A stretch of DNA of 8,716 nucleotides from an uncultured Collinsella sp. (GCA_900549455.1 UROM01000073.1:1-8716); one strand, 5' to 3'; shown: positions 1-6,760, counted from the first letter of the stretch. Made by a program: numbers and translations. The notes: generated by a model from the letters alone, not told the origin.

Positions 1-54
1 GGCATACGAGATGCTCAGGAGTCTCGTGGGGTCGGAGATGTGTATAAGAGACAG
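1..54 (+). other. Illumina/Nextera i7-side adapter (artefact, not genomic)
   Basis: The window opens with the end of the Illumina P7 oligo (GGCATACGAGAT, 1-12). An 8-base index, GCTCAGGA (13-20), follows; it is the reverse complement of TCCTGAGC, the Nextera N704 index as I recall it. Next come the Read-2 sequence (21-35) and the 19-base Tn5 mosaic end AGATGTGTATAAGAGACAG (36-54). Base 31 is G where the standard adapter has C, which looks like a sequencing or consensus error. Genomic sequence starts at about 55. Translating across the join gives the well-known spurious peptide MCIRDS. Confidence 0.98.
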
Positions 55-322
55 CCCGTATTGGGCCGTGTGCTGGCTGCTGTTCTTTTTGCTGATGTTC
101 CTGTTTGGTGCCGGCCCCTTTGCCGCACTGATCTTCTTTACGATTCCCATCTATCACTGGGTGGCACGTGCGCTCGATGGCGATTGGGCGCGCGGGGATA
201 TTCAGGTTGGTCCGGCGTCGGTGGCGATCAAGGCCCAGGGGAAGGATGCTTCTGCGGAACCTGATGCTGACGTGGCTACCACGACCACCGCTGAGCCATG
301 TGCCAAAGAGGGTGACGAATGA
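55..322 (+). CDS. C-terminal fragment of a small membrane protein
   Basis: This open frame runs in from the adapter join and ends at TGA 320-322; the 5' part of the gene is missing. About 88 genuine residues remain. The ATG at 11, and any protein starting there, is adapter-derived. The fragment begins with a very hydrophobic stretch rich in Trp, Leu, Phe and Ala (residues 2-37), which can form one or two membrane helices. A basic and acidic juxtamembrane part follows (ARALDGDWARGD), and then a low-complexity, polar, probably cytoplasmic tail rich in Ala, Thr and acidic residues. It overlaps the next gene by 4 nt (ATGA, 319-322), so the two are probably translated together. I do not recognise the family. 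PspC-like or DUF1700-like membrane proteins often precede DUF4097 proteins, but too little is left to assign it. Confidence 0.75.
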
Positions 323-1218
323 TGAAGCTTTCGCATGAATCCAAGGTACGCCTGGGTGTTGGCATCGGAGCGTTTGTGCTCATTGTTGGGCTTGTCTTTG
401 GCGTTTCGCGGACATTGATTCATTTTGATGGCCCGTGGGATCTCGACGATGTTGTATCCGGCCTGTCTGGTATGGACGATGTGGTGGACGAGGGCGATCT
501 TTTGGATGACGGTAACTATTCCGCTCAGCCTCAGCAGCTTTCGAGCGAAACCTTTGATGCCGATGCGTTCACATCGCTTGACTTGGACGTGACGTCGGGC
601 ACGGTCGAGGTCAAACACGTCTCCGGCGGGCCAGTGCGCGTAATTGAAAGCGGTCGCGTGGCAACGGGGACCGTTGCCTTCGATGCGGCAACCCAGAACC
701 TGGCCGAAATCGAGGGCTCTACGCTCAAGATTCGCCAGTTCGATTGCGATGACGAGCGCGCCATTGACCGCACGGTTACCGTCGAACTGCCGCGCGAAGT
801 TGCCGATAACATGGTGGGCATTACAGCGAATGTAGAATCGGGCGACCTGACGGTCGCGGGCATTGCGTGTCATGACCTCAACCTGACTTTGGACTCTGGA
901 GACGTTGAGTTTACGGGCACCGTGACCGATACCCTGAATGCCGAGGTCGGTTCGGGCGATGTGACGTTCGAGCTCTACCAGGCCCCCGCGAAGTCGATGG
1001 ACGTGAGTGTGGGCTCGGGCGATGTGGAGATGACGGTTCCGAACTCGACGAGCTTTAAGGCGAGCCTCACCTTGGGCAGTGGCGACTTCGAGAGCGATTT
1101 CCTTCCGCTTGGCTACGACGGCGAGACCATTTTGAATCTTGAATTCGATAACGGCGATAAGTCTGCTACGTATCGTTTTGAGGTCGGTTCGGGCGACATG
1201 TCGTTTGATCCGGAGTGA
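319..1218 (+). CDS. Membrane-anchored DUF4097-type beta-strand repeat protein
   Basis: This 299-residue protein has a short basic N-terminus, one membrane helix (about residues 13-30) acting as an uncleaved anchor, a strongly acidic linker (about 41-64), and an all-beta C-terminal domain. That domain repeats the tripeptide SGD at residues 174, 193, 212, 233, 254 and 291, each followed by alternating hydrophobic residues. An SGT at 93 and an NGD at 278 are degenerate copies. A ladder of this kind is typical of DUF4097/putative-adhesin (toast-rack-like) beta-helix domains. Members are usually extracytoplasmic and sit next to PspC, DUF1700 or PadR-type genes in envelope-stress clusters; their biochemical role is unknown. 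Two consecutive ATGs (319 and 322) can serve as start, with AGAGGG at 307-312 as ribosome binding site. The gene overlaps the upstream membrane protein and is the last gene before the terminator at 1265. Confidence 0.85.
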   Translation: MMKLSHESKVRLGVGIGAFVLIVGLVFGVSRTLIHFDGPWDLDDVVSGLSGMDDVVDEGDLLDDGNYSAQPQQLSSETFDADAFTSLDLDVTSGTVEVKHVSGGPVRVIESGRVATGTVAFDAATQNLAEIEGSTLKIRQFDCDDERAIDRTVTVELPREVADNMVGITANVESGDLTVAGIACHDLNLTLDSGDVEFTGTVTDTLNAEVGSGDVTFELYQAPAKSMDVSVGSGDVEMTVPNSTSFKASLTLGSGDFESDFLPLGYDGETILNLEFDNGDKSATYRFEVGSGDMSFDPE

Positions 1219-1264
1219 CATGCGGTTTTCGGAGATCGGTACATATAGGCATGCTCTTTGATGG

Positions 1265-1304
1265 AGGCGCCGGAGCCGTGGTCGGCTTCGGCGCCTTTGC
1301 CTTT
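1265..1304 (+). terminator. Rho-independent terminator after the DUF4097 operon
   Basis: A 13-bp stem pairs 1265-1277 with 1284-1296 through one G-U pair and no mismatch, with a 6-nt loop (1278-1283). It is followed by an interrupted T tract (TTTGCCTTT, 1296-1304, the first T also closing the stem). It begins 47 nt after the stop codon at 1216-1218. The downstream arm is read directly into the promoter region of the next gene. Confidence 0.85.
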
Positions 1305-1316
1305 ACAATGGGGACA
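1304..1316 (+). promoter_or_regulatory. Probable -10 box of elp3, placed for a leaderless transcript
   Basis: TACAAT (1304-1309) matches the sigma-70-type -10 consensus at five of six positions. The A of the ATG at 1316 lies 7 nt after its last base, where transcription normally starts. Only GGGGAC lies between, too close to the start to act as a good Shine-Dalgarno sequence. A leaderless mRNA is therefore the simplest reading and is common in Actinobacteria. No clear TTGACA-like -35 box is seen, because that region is occupied by the terminator stem. Confidence 0.5.
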
Positions 1317-3220
1317 TGGAACAGATTATCTTGAACATACTCGAGGCTCTGCGTCGCGGCGAGACCGTGGATGACAAAGCGCTCGTCAAACTGATACATG
1401 CCGAGGCGCGCCGTGAGGGTGCCGACAAACGCGATTTGGCCAAGCGCCGTCTGCTGCCGTTCTACCAGCGGGTTAAACGTGAAGAGCCGGCTCGTTGGGC
1501 TGGGTGGAATGTCGATGCCGAGCTGGAACGTCAACTGCTGCAGGTGCTGCGTATGAAGCCTCGTCGCACGGCTTCGGGCGTGGCAACCATTACCGTCATC
1601 ACCAAGCCGTGGCCGTGCTCGGGCGATTGCCTGTTTTGTCCCAACGATCTGCGCATGCCCAAGAGCTATCTGCACGCCGAGCCGGCATGCGCCCGTGCGG
1701 AGCAAAATTGCTTTGATCCGTATTTGCAGGTGAGTGCTCGTTTGACCGCGCTTTCGCAGATGGGGCATGCAACCGACAAGATCGAGCTTATCGTTCTTGG
1801 CGGTACCTGGAGCGACTATCCGCAAGGGTATCAGACGTGGTTTATGTCGGAGCTTTTCCGTGCGCTCAATGATAATGCGGTGGCGGGCGTGGCGGCCAAC
1901 CCCATGTTGGCGCGTCCGGGCATCAGTCGTGCCGAGGCGGGGCGTCTGCTCGATGACGCTCCCGCCGATGCCCTGCCGCCGGTGGTAGTAGAGCGCCGCG
2001 AGCGCTATCGGGCCGCCGGCATTGCGACAGACGAGGCTGAGCTTGCTGCCGGCGTTGCCGACGAGCAGGGGTGTGTGGATGCTGCCGTGGGCGGCTATAA
2101 CCGCGCGGTGCGTCGTCTGTACGGCCCCGGTACGCCGTGGGGCGAGGTTGCCGAGTGGCAAACGGCAACGATGGAAGAGCTCGAGCGCCAGCAGCGCATC
2201 AACGAGACGGCGAAGCATCGTGTGGTGGGGCTCGTTATCGAGACGCGCCCCGATGCCGTAACGCCGCAGGCTCTCACGCTCATTCGCCGCCTGGGCTGCA
2301 CCAAGATTCAGATGGGTATCCAGAGTCTCGACCAGCACCTGCTCGATATCAACGAGCGCCGCATTTCGGTGGCTCAGGTCGAGCGGGCGTTTTCGCTTGC
2401 GCGCCTGTTTGGCTTTAAGATCCACGCGCATTTTATGCTTAACCTGCTGGGCGCCACGCCCGAGGGGGACAAGCGCGACTACGAGCGCTTTATGACCGAA
2501 GGGGCCTTTATGCCCGACGAGGTCAAGGTCTACCCGTGTGCGCTCATCGAGGGCTCGCGTCTTGCGGGTTGCTATGAGCGCGGCGAGTGGCGCCCCTATA
2601 CCGAGGACGAGCTGCTCGATGTGTTGGCCGATGACATCGTGGTGACGCCGGCGTTCTGCCGTATCAGCCGCATGATTCGCGACTTTAGCTCCGACGACAT
2701 CATGGTGGGCAACAAGAAGCCCAACCTGCGTCAGCTCGTTGAGAACCGCCTGGCTGCTCGGGGGGAAGGCGCGACGGTGCGCGAGATTCGCTATCGCGAG
2801 ATCAGTACGGCGGGTGCCGACTTGGGTGAGCTGTCCCTTGATGAGGTCGCGTACGAGACGCCGGTGACGAGCGAGCGTTTTTTGCAATGGGTGACGCCCG
2901 AGGGCAAGATTGTTGGTTTTTTGCGCCTGTCTCTGCCCGTTCGCGCTTTTGTTGCCGCGCATGCGGACGAGTTGCCGACGACGCCGGACGAGGCGATGAT
3001 CCGCGAGGTGCACGTGTATGGCATGGCGGCGCGCGTGGGGGATCAAGGCCAGGCGGCCCAGCACCATGGGTTGGGGCGTCTGCTCGTAGAGCGTGCGTGC
3101 GAGATTGCCCGGGATGCGGGTTATACGCGCATCAACGTGATCAGCGCGATTGGTACGCGCGAGTACTATCGCCATTTGGGTTTTTATGACCATGGCCTTT
3201 ATCTGCAAAAGGAGCTCTAG
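1316..3220 (+). CDS. elp3: Elp3-family tRNA U34 carboxymethyl-modification enzyme (radical SAM/GNAT)
   Basis: This 634-residue protein is full length for a prokaryotic Elp3, which makes 5-carboxymethyl-type uridine at the wobble position of tRNA from acetyl-CoA and S-adenosylmethionine. The N-terminal tRNA-binding part is followed by a radical-SAM core. Its cluster motif is PCSGDCLFCPND, with cysteines 101, 105 and 108. Further core motifs are LGGTWSDYP (161-169), GLVIETRPD (305-313) and MGIQSLD (333-339). The C-terminal GNAT domain has IREVHVYG (562-569), the acetyl-CoA loop QHHGLGRLL (582-590) and ISAIGTREYYRHLGF (609-623), all hallmarks of Elp3. The PND after the cluster cysteines, in place of the PGG I recall from archaeal and eukaryotic enzymes, suggests the bacterial branch. 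About 195-290 is an insertion-like segment between core strands. The start follows a -10-like box directly, and the stop TAG abuts the ATG of the next gene, so the two form one transcript. Bacteria more often use MnmE/MnmG for this position, so Elp3 here may add to or replace that route. Confidence 0.95.
   Translation: MEQIILNILEALRRGETVDDKALVKLIHAEARREGADKRDLAKRRLLPFYQRVKREEPARWAGWNVDAELERQLLQVLRMKPRRTASGVATITVITKPWPCSGDCLFCPNDLRMPKSYLHAEPACARAEQNCFDPYLQVSARLTALSQMGHATDKIELIVLGGTWSDYPQGYQTWFMSELFRALNDNAVAGVAANPMLARPGISRAEAGRLLDDAPADALPPVVVERRERYRAAGIATDEAELAAGVADEQGCVDAAVGGYNRAVRRLYGPGTPWGEVAEWQTATMEELERQQRINETAKHRVVGLVIETRPDAVTPQALTLIRRLGCTKIQMGIQSLDQHLLDINERRISVAQVERAFSLARLFGFKIHAHFMLNLLGATPEGDKRDYERFMTEGAFMPDEVKVYPCALIEGSRLAGCYERGEWRPYTEDELLDVLADDIVVTPAFCRISRMIRDFSSDDIMVGNKKPNLRQLVENRLAARGEGATVREIRYREISTAGADLGELSLDEVAYETPVTSERFLQWVTPEGKIVGFLRLSLPVRAFVAAHADELPTTPDEAMIREVHVYGMAARVGDQGQAAQHHGLGRLLVERACEIARDAGYTRINVISAIGTREYYRHLGFYDHGLYLQKEL
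3207..3214 (+). promoter_or_regulatory. Strong ribosome binding site inside the elp3 3' end
   Basis: AAAAGGAG lies in the last codons of elp3, 6 nt before the ATG at 3221. It fixes that start and gives the downstream gene its own efficient initiation although there is no intergenic spacer. Confidence 0.8.
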
Positions 3221-4096
3221 ATGAACAAGCCGAGTGTTTCTGCCGGCGTCGTTGCCGGCGTTGCTCTGGGGGCCGCGGCGCTTGGTGCGGCCGCCGTCGC
3301 TGTTCGTGCTGCCTGTCTGCAGGTTGCGCGAACCCGCAATGGGTTGGCGCGTGTGAAACGCGTGCACGATGAGGGCGGCGATGAAGTCCGCGTATTGGTG
3401 CAAGGCGGTGTCTACCAAAGTGCGAGTTACGTTGGCGAGCGCTGGGCGGAGCCCGTCTTTGCGTACTATCGCGCGTTTGACGACGTGTTTGAGGCCGAGG
3501 ATGCGATGCGCGACGTTTATGGTCACGGTATCAGCCGTATGCTCATGCTGGGCGGCGGCGGGTTTGCCTATCCCAAGTTCGCGCTGATGTCGCACGAGAG
3601 CTTGCGCATGGACGTCATTGAGTACGATGCCGAGATTACGCGCCTGGCGCGCCGCTGGTTCTACCTAGACGAGCTGGAGCGCGCGGCGGGCGACCGCTTG
3701 CGGGTGATTACCGCTGAGGCTCGCTCGTATCTGGGCGTGACGAGCGTGGGCCATCGTCGCTACGACGTGGTCGTGAGCGATTGCTTTGGCGGCGCCGAAC
3801 CCGTACGCGAGCTGGCGACGGTTGGGGCGTTGCGTTTAGTGCGAGGCAGCCTAAATGCCGGTGGCGTCTACGTTGCCAATATCGTGAGCGCAAACGAGGG
3901 GAGCGATGTGACGTTCCTGCGCGACTGCGCCGCCACGGCACTCGAGGTGTTCGCCCACGCCTGGGTGGTCCCATGTGGCGATACGGAGTTCGGCGGCGAG
4001 GAAAACTACCTGCTCATCGCCAGCGACGGCGACTATGCCTTTGCCGAAGCTGTGCCCTTCGACACCGACTTCCTCGGCGCTGCTCTCCACGACTAG
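3221..4096 (+). CDS. Membrane-anchored spermidine-synthase-like protein
   Basis: This 291-residue protein begins with an Ala/Val/Gly-rich hydrophobic helix (about residues 8-32), probably a membrane anchor. A Rossmann-fold methyltransferase/aminopropyltransferase domain follows. Motif I is RMLMLGGGGFAYPKF (106-120), the acidic end of strand 2 is VIEYD (132-136), and the next conserved block is YDVVVSDCFGG (181-191). The block EPVRELATVGALRLVRGSL (193-211) and GGVYVANIVS (214-223) match the pattern of spermidine-synthase-like domains found in fused MFS/spermidine synthase proteins. True SpeE enzymes normally carry GGGDG in motif I and an Asp-Ser/Thr-x-Asp-Pro active-site segment. Here the motif-I Asp is replaced (GGGGFA) and the active-site segment reads SDCFGG, so authentic putrescine aminopropyl transfer is doubtful. 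It probably binds S-adenosylmethionine or a derivative, substrate unknown. Cotranscription with elp3 is expected. The stop TAG (4094-4096) is followed by the convergent spacer. Confidence 0.8.
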   Translation: MNKPSVSAGVVAGVALGAAALGAAAVAVRAACLQVARTRNGLARVKRVHDEGGDEVRVLVQGGVYQSASYVGERWAEPVFAYYRAFDDVFEAEDAMRDVYGHGISRMLMLGGGGFAYPKFALMSHESLRMDVIEYDAEITRLARRWFYLDELERAAGDRLRVITAEARSYLGVTSVGHRRYDVVVSDCFGGAEPVRELATVGALRLVRGSLNAGGVYVANIVSANEGSDVTFLRDCAATALEVFAHAWVVPCGDTEFGGEENYLLIASDGDYAFAEAVPFDTDFLGAALHD

Positions 4097-4109
4097 CGCG
4101 TCTCCCTGC

Positions 4110-4197
4110 GACCAGTCTGTTTGTGGTGGGGCTCTTTTAGCTACTTCATGGTCATGCCCAAAGTAGCTCAACAAGCCCCGTCCCAAAAAGACTGGTC
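4110..4197. repeat. Nested inverted repeats in the convergent spacer
   Basis: Three perfect inverted repeats lie one within another. The outer one is 9 bp (GACCAGTCT 4110-4118 with 4189-4197), the middle 6 bp (GGGGCT 4128-4133 with 4174-4179), and the inner 8 bp (AGCTACTT 4139-4146 with 4161-4168, 14-nt loop). The whole can fold as one long interrupted hairpin on either strand and fills the 101-bp gap between two converging genes. The outer arm ends one base inside the helicase stop codon boundary (TTA 4198-4200). There is no classic T tract directly after any arm, so it may be a bidirectional transcription stop, an RNA end-stabilising structure or a small palindromic repeat element. Confidence 0.65.
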
Positions 4198-6642
4198 TTA
4201 GGCGTGGTCGCGCCAGCTGCGGACACGCTGCTTCATGCCCTCTATGTCGAGCACGCCTTCGGCGAAGCCCTTGCGCACGAGCTCTTCGGGAACAAACTCG
4301 TCGTAGCGATCAAAATAAGGCACCTCGCCGGGATAGACGAGCTCGATGGGATCGAAGTCCTTCTCGGCCTCGGCGGCGAGCACCTCAAAGAACGTCTCTT
4401 CGTCGGCCTTCATCTTAAACTGCATAAAGTACGGGCGTGAAGGGTCGAGTCCGCGAAGGCCCAGCTCCGCGGCACATTTAATCTTGAGCATGCGCTCGAG
4501 CGCCAAAAAGGCGTAGCTTCCCAACCAGGGGAAGAGCACCCAGGTGTCGCCGCCCAGGTTAATGAGCGGCTTGGTTCCCGCGCCCGAAATCTCGGCCGTA
4601 TGGCGAGCCTGCGCCAAGCGGGCCCGCGCGTTACCCATAAGGTACGGATACGCGGCATGTTCGTTGAGCGCTTTACGCATGCGCTCGAGCACATGCGTGT
4701 TGATGTCGCCGGGGCAATCGCCAAAGTAAGCCGGCACACGGCCCTTGACCTGAGTGGCAAAGACGGTATGACGCTTCCAGTCCACTTCCTCGACAATCCA
4801 GCAGTGTCCGGCGATGGCGATGCGCTCGCCGGGCGGTGGGGGATTGACGATTGTGCCCAACTCGGCCGACTCGCTGCGAACAGTGAACTCCTCGTTTTCC
4901 TGGAATACGGCGTAGAACTTAAAGTTGTTAATGATGCGCTCGCCCGCGAGACCCACAATGAGCCCACCGCCCTCGGTGACCTGGATATGGTCGATCTTAA
5001 TGAGGTGACGCAGCAGTATGCGATAGTCATCGGCCGAGATGCGATGGAAATAGCTGAGTGTGAGCACGCGTTGGGCAAGCTCTGCCGGCGTGAGCTCTCC
5101 GGTGCTGGCAAGCGTCGACATAGTCTGGTGGTAGAGCAGGCTATAGGGGAGTCGATCGAGCTCGGGCGGCTCGACCCACTTTTCCTCGCGATAGAGTTGT
5201 ACGAGCGCGATGCCCTGCAAGAGCTTCCACGGAATGGTCTCGGGCATCATCGTGCGCGGCTCGGGCTCTTCCTCGCGCATGACAAACCACATCTCGGGCG
5301 GAAGATCGCGGCGTCCCGTGCGGCCCATTCGCTGCAAAAAGGAGCTGACGGTAAACGGCGCGTCGATCTGGAAGGCACGCTCCAAGCGGCCGATATCGAT
5401 ACCGAGCTCCAGCGTAGAGGTGGTGACGGTTGTCTGTGCCTGCTCCTCATCGCGCATGAGCTCTTCTGCCGTCTCGCGCAGCGATGCCGAAAGATTACCG
5501 TGGTGGATGAGGAAGCGGTCGGGCTCGTGCCGGCTCTCGCAGTAGCTACGCAGCATGGAGCATACGGCCTCTGCCTCCTCGCGCGAGTTGGCAAAGACCA
5601 GGCACTTGCGCCCGCGGGTGTGTTCGAAGATATAGCCCATGCCGGGGTCGGCGTTGTCTGGTGCCGTGTCGGTGGGGTTGAGTAATGCCTGTTCGGGTGC
5701 TTGGGGGATGTCGACTTCGCCCTCGGGGGCCGAGGAAGCTTGGCGGTCCTTGGGAGCGGCCTTGCCACGTGCCCGCTCGCGACGTTGACGGCGCTCCTCT
5801 TGTGTGAGCTGTCCGCTGTGACGCATGTCTTGGGCGCCGGCGGGCAGTGCCGCGGACGCCGCTGCCTCGATGCGCTCGCACGCAAGCACTTCGGCCTCTT
5901 GAGGGCCTGTGCCCATGAATCCCCGCTGCTGTGCCTGGGGACCCGAGTTGTAGAAGTGCTCCATGGAGATGCGCCACACGTGGCGCGGTTCTTCAAAGCG
6001 GGGGATAACGCAGTCGCGCCCCGTTCCCTGTGAGAGGAAGGTACCCGTGCGCTCGGGGTCGCCGATGGTGGCCGAAAGGCCAATGCGGCGAGGCTGCACG
6101 CCGGCCATGCGCGAGAGTCGCTCGATAAGGCAGAGCGTCTGCCCGCCACGGTCGCCGCGCATGAGCGAGTGGACCTCATCGATGACCACATAGCGCAGGT
6201 CGCAAAACATGCGCGGGATCGCCATATGCTTATGGATCAGGAGCGCTTCGAGTGACTCGGGTGTAATCTGCAAGATGCCGCTCGGTTTTTTGATGAGCTT
6301 GGCCTTGTGTGATTGTGAGACATCGCCATGCCAGTGCCAGACGGGGATATCGGCTTCTTCGCAGAGGTCGTTGAGGCGGACGAATTGGTCGTTGATGAGC
6401 GCTTTGAGGGGGGCGATGTAGAGGGCACCCACGCTCGCGGGCGGGTTCTCCCAAAACTCGGTCAGGATGGGAAAGAAGGCTGCCTCGGTTTTGCCGGAAG
6501 CCGTGGATGCCGTCAGGAGCACATTATCTTGCGTGTTAAAGATGGCATCAGCTGCTGCAACCTGGATAGAGCGTAGGCTCTCCCAATCGTGGGAGTAGAT
6601 GAAGTCTTGGATAAACGGAGCATATCGGTCAAAGGCGTTCAC
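4198..6642 (-). CDS. Lhr/BrxHI-like superfamily 2 DEAD/DEAH-box helicase
   Basis: Starting at GTG 6642 this is an 814-residue ATP-dependent helicase. RecA domain 1 has Walker A STASGKT (46-52), motif Ia APLKALINDQ (77-86), DEVH (155-158) and SAT (190-192). RecA domain 2 has CLVFANS (347-353), TTSTLELGIDIG (407-418) and QRMGRTGRR (437-445). About 235-335, between them, is a charged Ala/Arg/Glu/Pro-rich insert that looks disordered. About 490-814 is a winged-helix and Lhr-type C-terminal region. Family-wide, such enzymes translocate on single-stranded nucleic acid. The helicase partner in type 2 BREX is named BrxHI and is Lhr-like, and the gene upstream here is BrxD-like, which supports a similar role. 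An upstream TTG (6684) would add 14 residues, but GTG 6642 has the ribosome binding site. The gene is separated by 116 bp and a hairpin from the ATPase gene and converges with the spermidine-synthase-like gene. Confidence 0.88.
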   Translation of the reverse strand: MNAFDRYAPFIQDFIYSHDWESLRSIQVAAADAIFNTQDNVLLTASTASGKTEAAFFPILTEFWENPPASVGALYIAPLKALINDQFVRLNDLCEEADIPVWHWHGDVSQSHKAKLIKKPSGILQITPESLEALLIHKHMAIPRMFCDLRYVVIDEVHSLMRGDRGGQTLCLIERLSRMAGVQPRRIGLSATIGDPERTGTFLSQGTGRDCVIPRFEEPRHVWRISMEHFYNSGPQAQQRGFMGTGPQEAEVLACERIEAAASAALPAGAQDMRHSGQLTQEERRQRRERARGKAAPKDRQASSAPEGEVDIPQAPEQALLNPTDTAPDNADPGMGYIFEHTRGRKCLVFANSREEAEAVCSMLRSYCESRHEPDRFLIHHGNLSASLRETAEELMRDEEQAQTTVTTSTLELGIDIGRLERAFQIDAPFTVSSFLQRMGRTGRRDLPPEMWFVMREEEPEPRTMMPETIPWKLLQGIALVQLYREEKWVEPPELDRLPYSLLYHQTMSTLASTGELTPAELAQRVLTLSYFHRISADDYRILLRHLIKIDHIQVTEGGGLIVGLAGERIINNFKFYAVFQENEEFTVRSESAELGTIVNPPPPGERIAIAGHCWIVEEVDWKRHTVFATQVKGRVPAYFGDCPGDINTHVLERMRKALNEHAAYPYLMGNARARLAQARHTAEISGAGTKPLINLGGDTWVLFPWLGSYAFLALERMLKIKCAAELGLRGLDPSRPYFMQFKMKADEETFFEVLAAEAEKDFDPIELVYPGEVPYFDRYDEFVPEELVRKGFAEGVLDIEGMKQRVRSWRDHA

Positions 6643-6646
6643 GGGG

Positions 6647-6655
6647 CCTCCCCTC
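6647..6655 (-). promoter_or_regulatory. Ribosome binding site that decides the helicase start
   Basis: On the minus strand GAGGGGAGG lies 4 nt before GTG 6642-6640. No comparable site precedes the longer TTG start at 6684, so the shorter frame is preferred. Confidence 0.75.
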
Positions 6656-6719
6656 AAATACGAACCTCTCAACGCGGCTGGCAATGGTTTGCTGCATTGC
6701 TGTCTCAGCGTTTGCCCAG

Positions 6720-6760
6720 ATAAAACCTGCCAAAATAAACCTGTCCCTTTTTGGCAGGTT
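6720..6760 (-). terminator. Hairpin, possible (leaky) terminator between the ATPase and helicase genes
   Basis: A perfect 12-bp inverted repeat (6724-6735 with 6749-6760) has a 13-nt loop. On the minus strand the stem ends in GGCAGG followed by TTTTAT, a short T tract. The upstream arm overlaps the TAA stop of the ATPase gene (6761-6759). The short T tract and partly A/T stem suggest incomplete termination, so the helicase could be expressed less than the two genes before it. No convincing promoter is visible in the remaining 64 bp before the helicase ribosome binding site. Confidence 0.6.

Noticed and set aside
36..54. Mosaic ends at both contig ends as a natural composite transposon
   Set aside because: The 19-bp ends are the engineered Tn5 mosaic end, with P7, index and Read-2 primer sequence outside the left one and Read-2 primer sequence outside the right one, so they come from library preparation.
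11..55. ATG at 11 as a start for the first gene
   Set aside because: These codons are sequencing adapter, so the peptide up to MCIRDS is artificial.
202..1221. A 339-codon minus-strand open frame opposite the DUF4097 gene
   Set aside because: It has no recognisable domain, is Arg/His/Val-rich, and overlaps a plus-strand gene with a ribosome binding site, membrane anchor and repeat structure.
1166..3595. An 809-codon open frame on the minus strand opposite elp3
   Set aside because: It is antisense to a clearly recognisable Elp3 gene. Its translation is Arg/His/Leu-rich with no motif. Long antisense frames are expected in GC-rich coding DNA.
4600..5685. A 361-codon plus-strand open frame opposite the helicase
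   Set aside because: It is the antisense shadow of the helicase C-terminal half, with no motif and no ribosome binding site noted.
6643..6684. Longer helicase start at TTG 6684
   Set aside because: It would add 14 residues through the ribosome binding site GAGGGGAGG, and no good site precedes TTG. GTG at 6642 is better placed.
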